From: Sulfurimonas sp.
Lineage (GTDB): Bacteria > Campylobacterota > Campylobacteria > Campylobacterales > Sulfurimonadaceae
Length of the DNA: 6,706 bases
Direction of reading: 5' to 3'
NCBI GenBank assembly: GCA_024762705.1
Contig: JANTGW010000059.1
Coordinates: 1 to 6,706, forward strand
The position numbers and the translations under genes are program-made. Positions within the stretch are counted from its first letter, which is position 1. Each line of letters opens with the position of its first letter. Under the pieces are notes generated by a model, which saw nothing but the letters and a program-made list of their open reading frames with translations, made no database searches and was not told the DNA's origin. Below, in pieces: positions 6,383 through 6,706 of the stretch.

Positions 6383-6706
6383 TTTTTAGCTCCATGTGCA
6401 TCTGGTTTTTTCCACTGTGTTTTGATTTGTAAAGTGCTTTATCTGCTCTTCCTATAAGTGCAGAAGGCGTATCACCCGGATAAAAAAGCGTTGCCCCTAT
6501 ACTCACTGTCACATTTAAAGACTGACCGTTATAAAAAAGCTGATTGGAACTGATAAGTTTTAGTATTCTTTTAGCAATTTCGTTACATGTAACCATATCC
6601 ACTCTGTTAAGAATAATCATAAACTCTTCTCCTCCATATCGAAATACCTTATCACCGTCACGGAGTGTTTTTCTTAAAAGGTTGGCAACAAAAATGAGTA
6701 TTTTAT
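6372..6706 (-). CDS. Diguanylate cyclase, C-terminal part of GGDEF domain (cut by window edge)
   Basis: The last 110 residues of a GGDEF-domain protein are visible; the sensory N-terminus and the start lie beyond the right edge. Diguanylate cyclases make cyclic di-GMP from two GTP and so control motility and attachment. The active-site signature is GGEEF (coding bases 6621-6635), an active variant. Exactly five residues before it lies RDGD (6651-6662), a complete RxxD inhibitory I-site, so product feedback is expected. Downstream VTVSIGAT and RADKALYKSKHSGKN are typical of the C-terminal half of the domain. A shorter frame starting at Met 6620 would begin just after GGEEF and is not a real start. 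The stop (6372-6374) lies within the first codons of cvpA, an 11-base overlap that implies an operon. The input signal cannot be judged. Confidence 0.93.
   Translation of the reverse strand, partial: KILIFVANLLRKTLRDGDKVFRYGGEEFMIILNRVDMVTCNEIAKRILKLISSNQLFYNGQSLNVTVSIGATLFYPGDTPSALIGRADKALYKSKHSGKNQMHMELKNGL

Overview
The window reads as part of the chromosome of an AT-rich campylobacterotal (epsilonproteobacterial) bacterium, most likely a Sulfurimonas-like free-living sulfur oxidiser rather than a Campylobacter or Helicobacter. The evidence is the gene order cvpA-fur-lysS-glyA-DUF1882-SPOR, which I recall from Campylobacter jejuni (about Cj0399 to Cj0404), together with the Campylobacterota-type DUF1882 protein and the Fur metal ligands. 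The genus is inference; the phylum is fairly secure.

All genes but one lie on the minus strand, so transcription runs from high to low coordinates. At the right edge is the C-terminal end of a diguanylate cyclase (6372-6706, cut by the window). It overlaps cvpA by 11 bases. cvpA is followed after 2 bases by fur, and fur after 20 bases by lysS, which starts with TTG. These four look like one operon. The lysS 3' end meets the only plus-strand gene, rrc, which encodes a three-domain desulforubrerythrin (peroxide reductase) with its own promoter region and its own intrinsic terminator. The terminator hairpin and T-run lie inside the last codons of lysS. On the other side of rrc a 144-base divergent intergenic region drives glyA leftwards. 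glyA is followed after 11 bases by the DUF1882 gene, then by a SPOR-domain membrane protein that has its own candidate promoter, then after 16 bases by trpE (TTG start, cut by the left edge). No stretch longer than 300 bases is without a gene.

Functionally the window is mostly housekeeping: lysyl-tRNA synthesis, one-carbon metabolism, tryptophan synthesis, iron control and envelope proteins. The rrc insertion places an oxidative-stress enzyme next to the iron regulator's operon. The most interesting item is the DUF1882 protein: its motif order strongly resembles an archaeo-eukaryotic primase (AEP) domain of the type found in TOTE conflict systems, but with degenerate acidic residues. I see no mobile element, CRISPR array, tRNA or rRNA gene.
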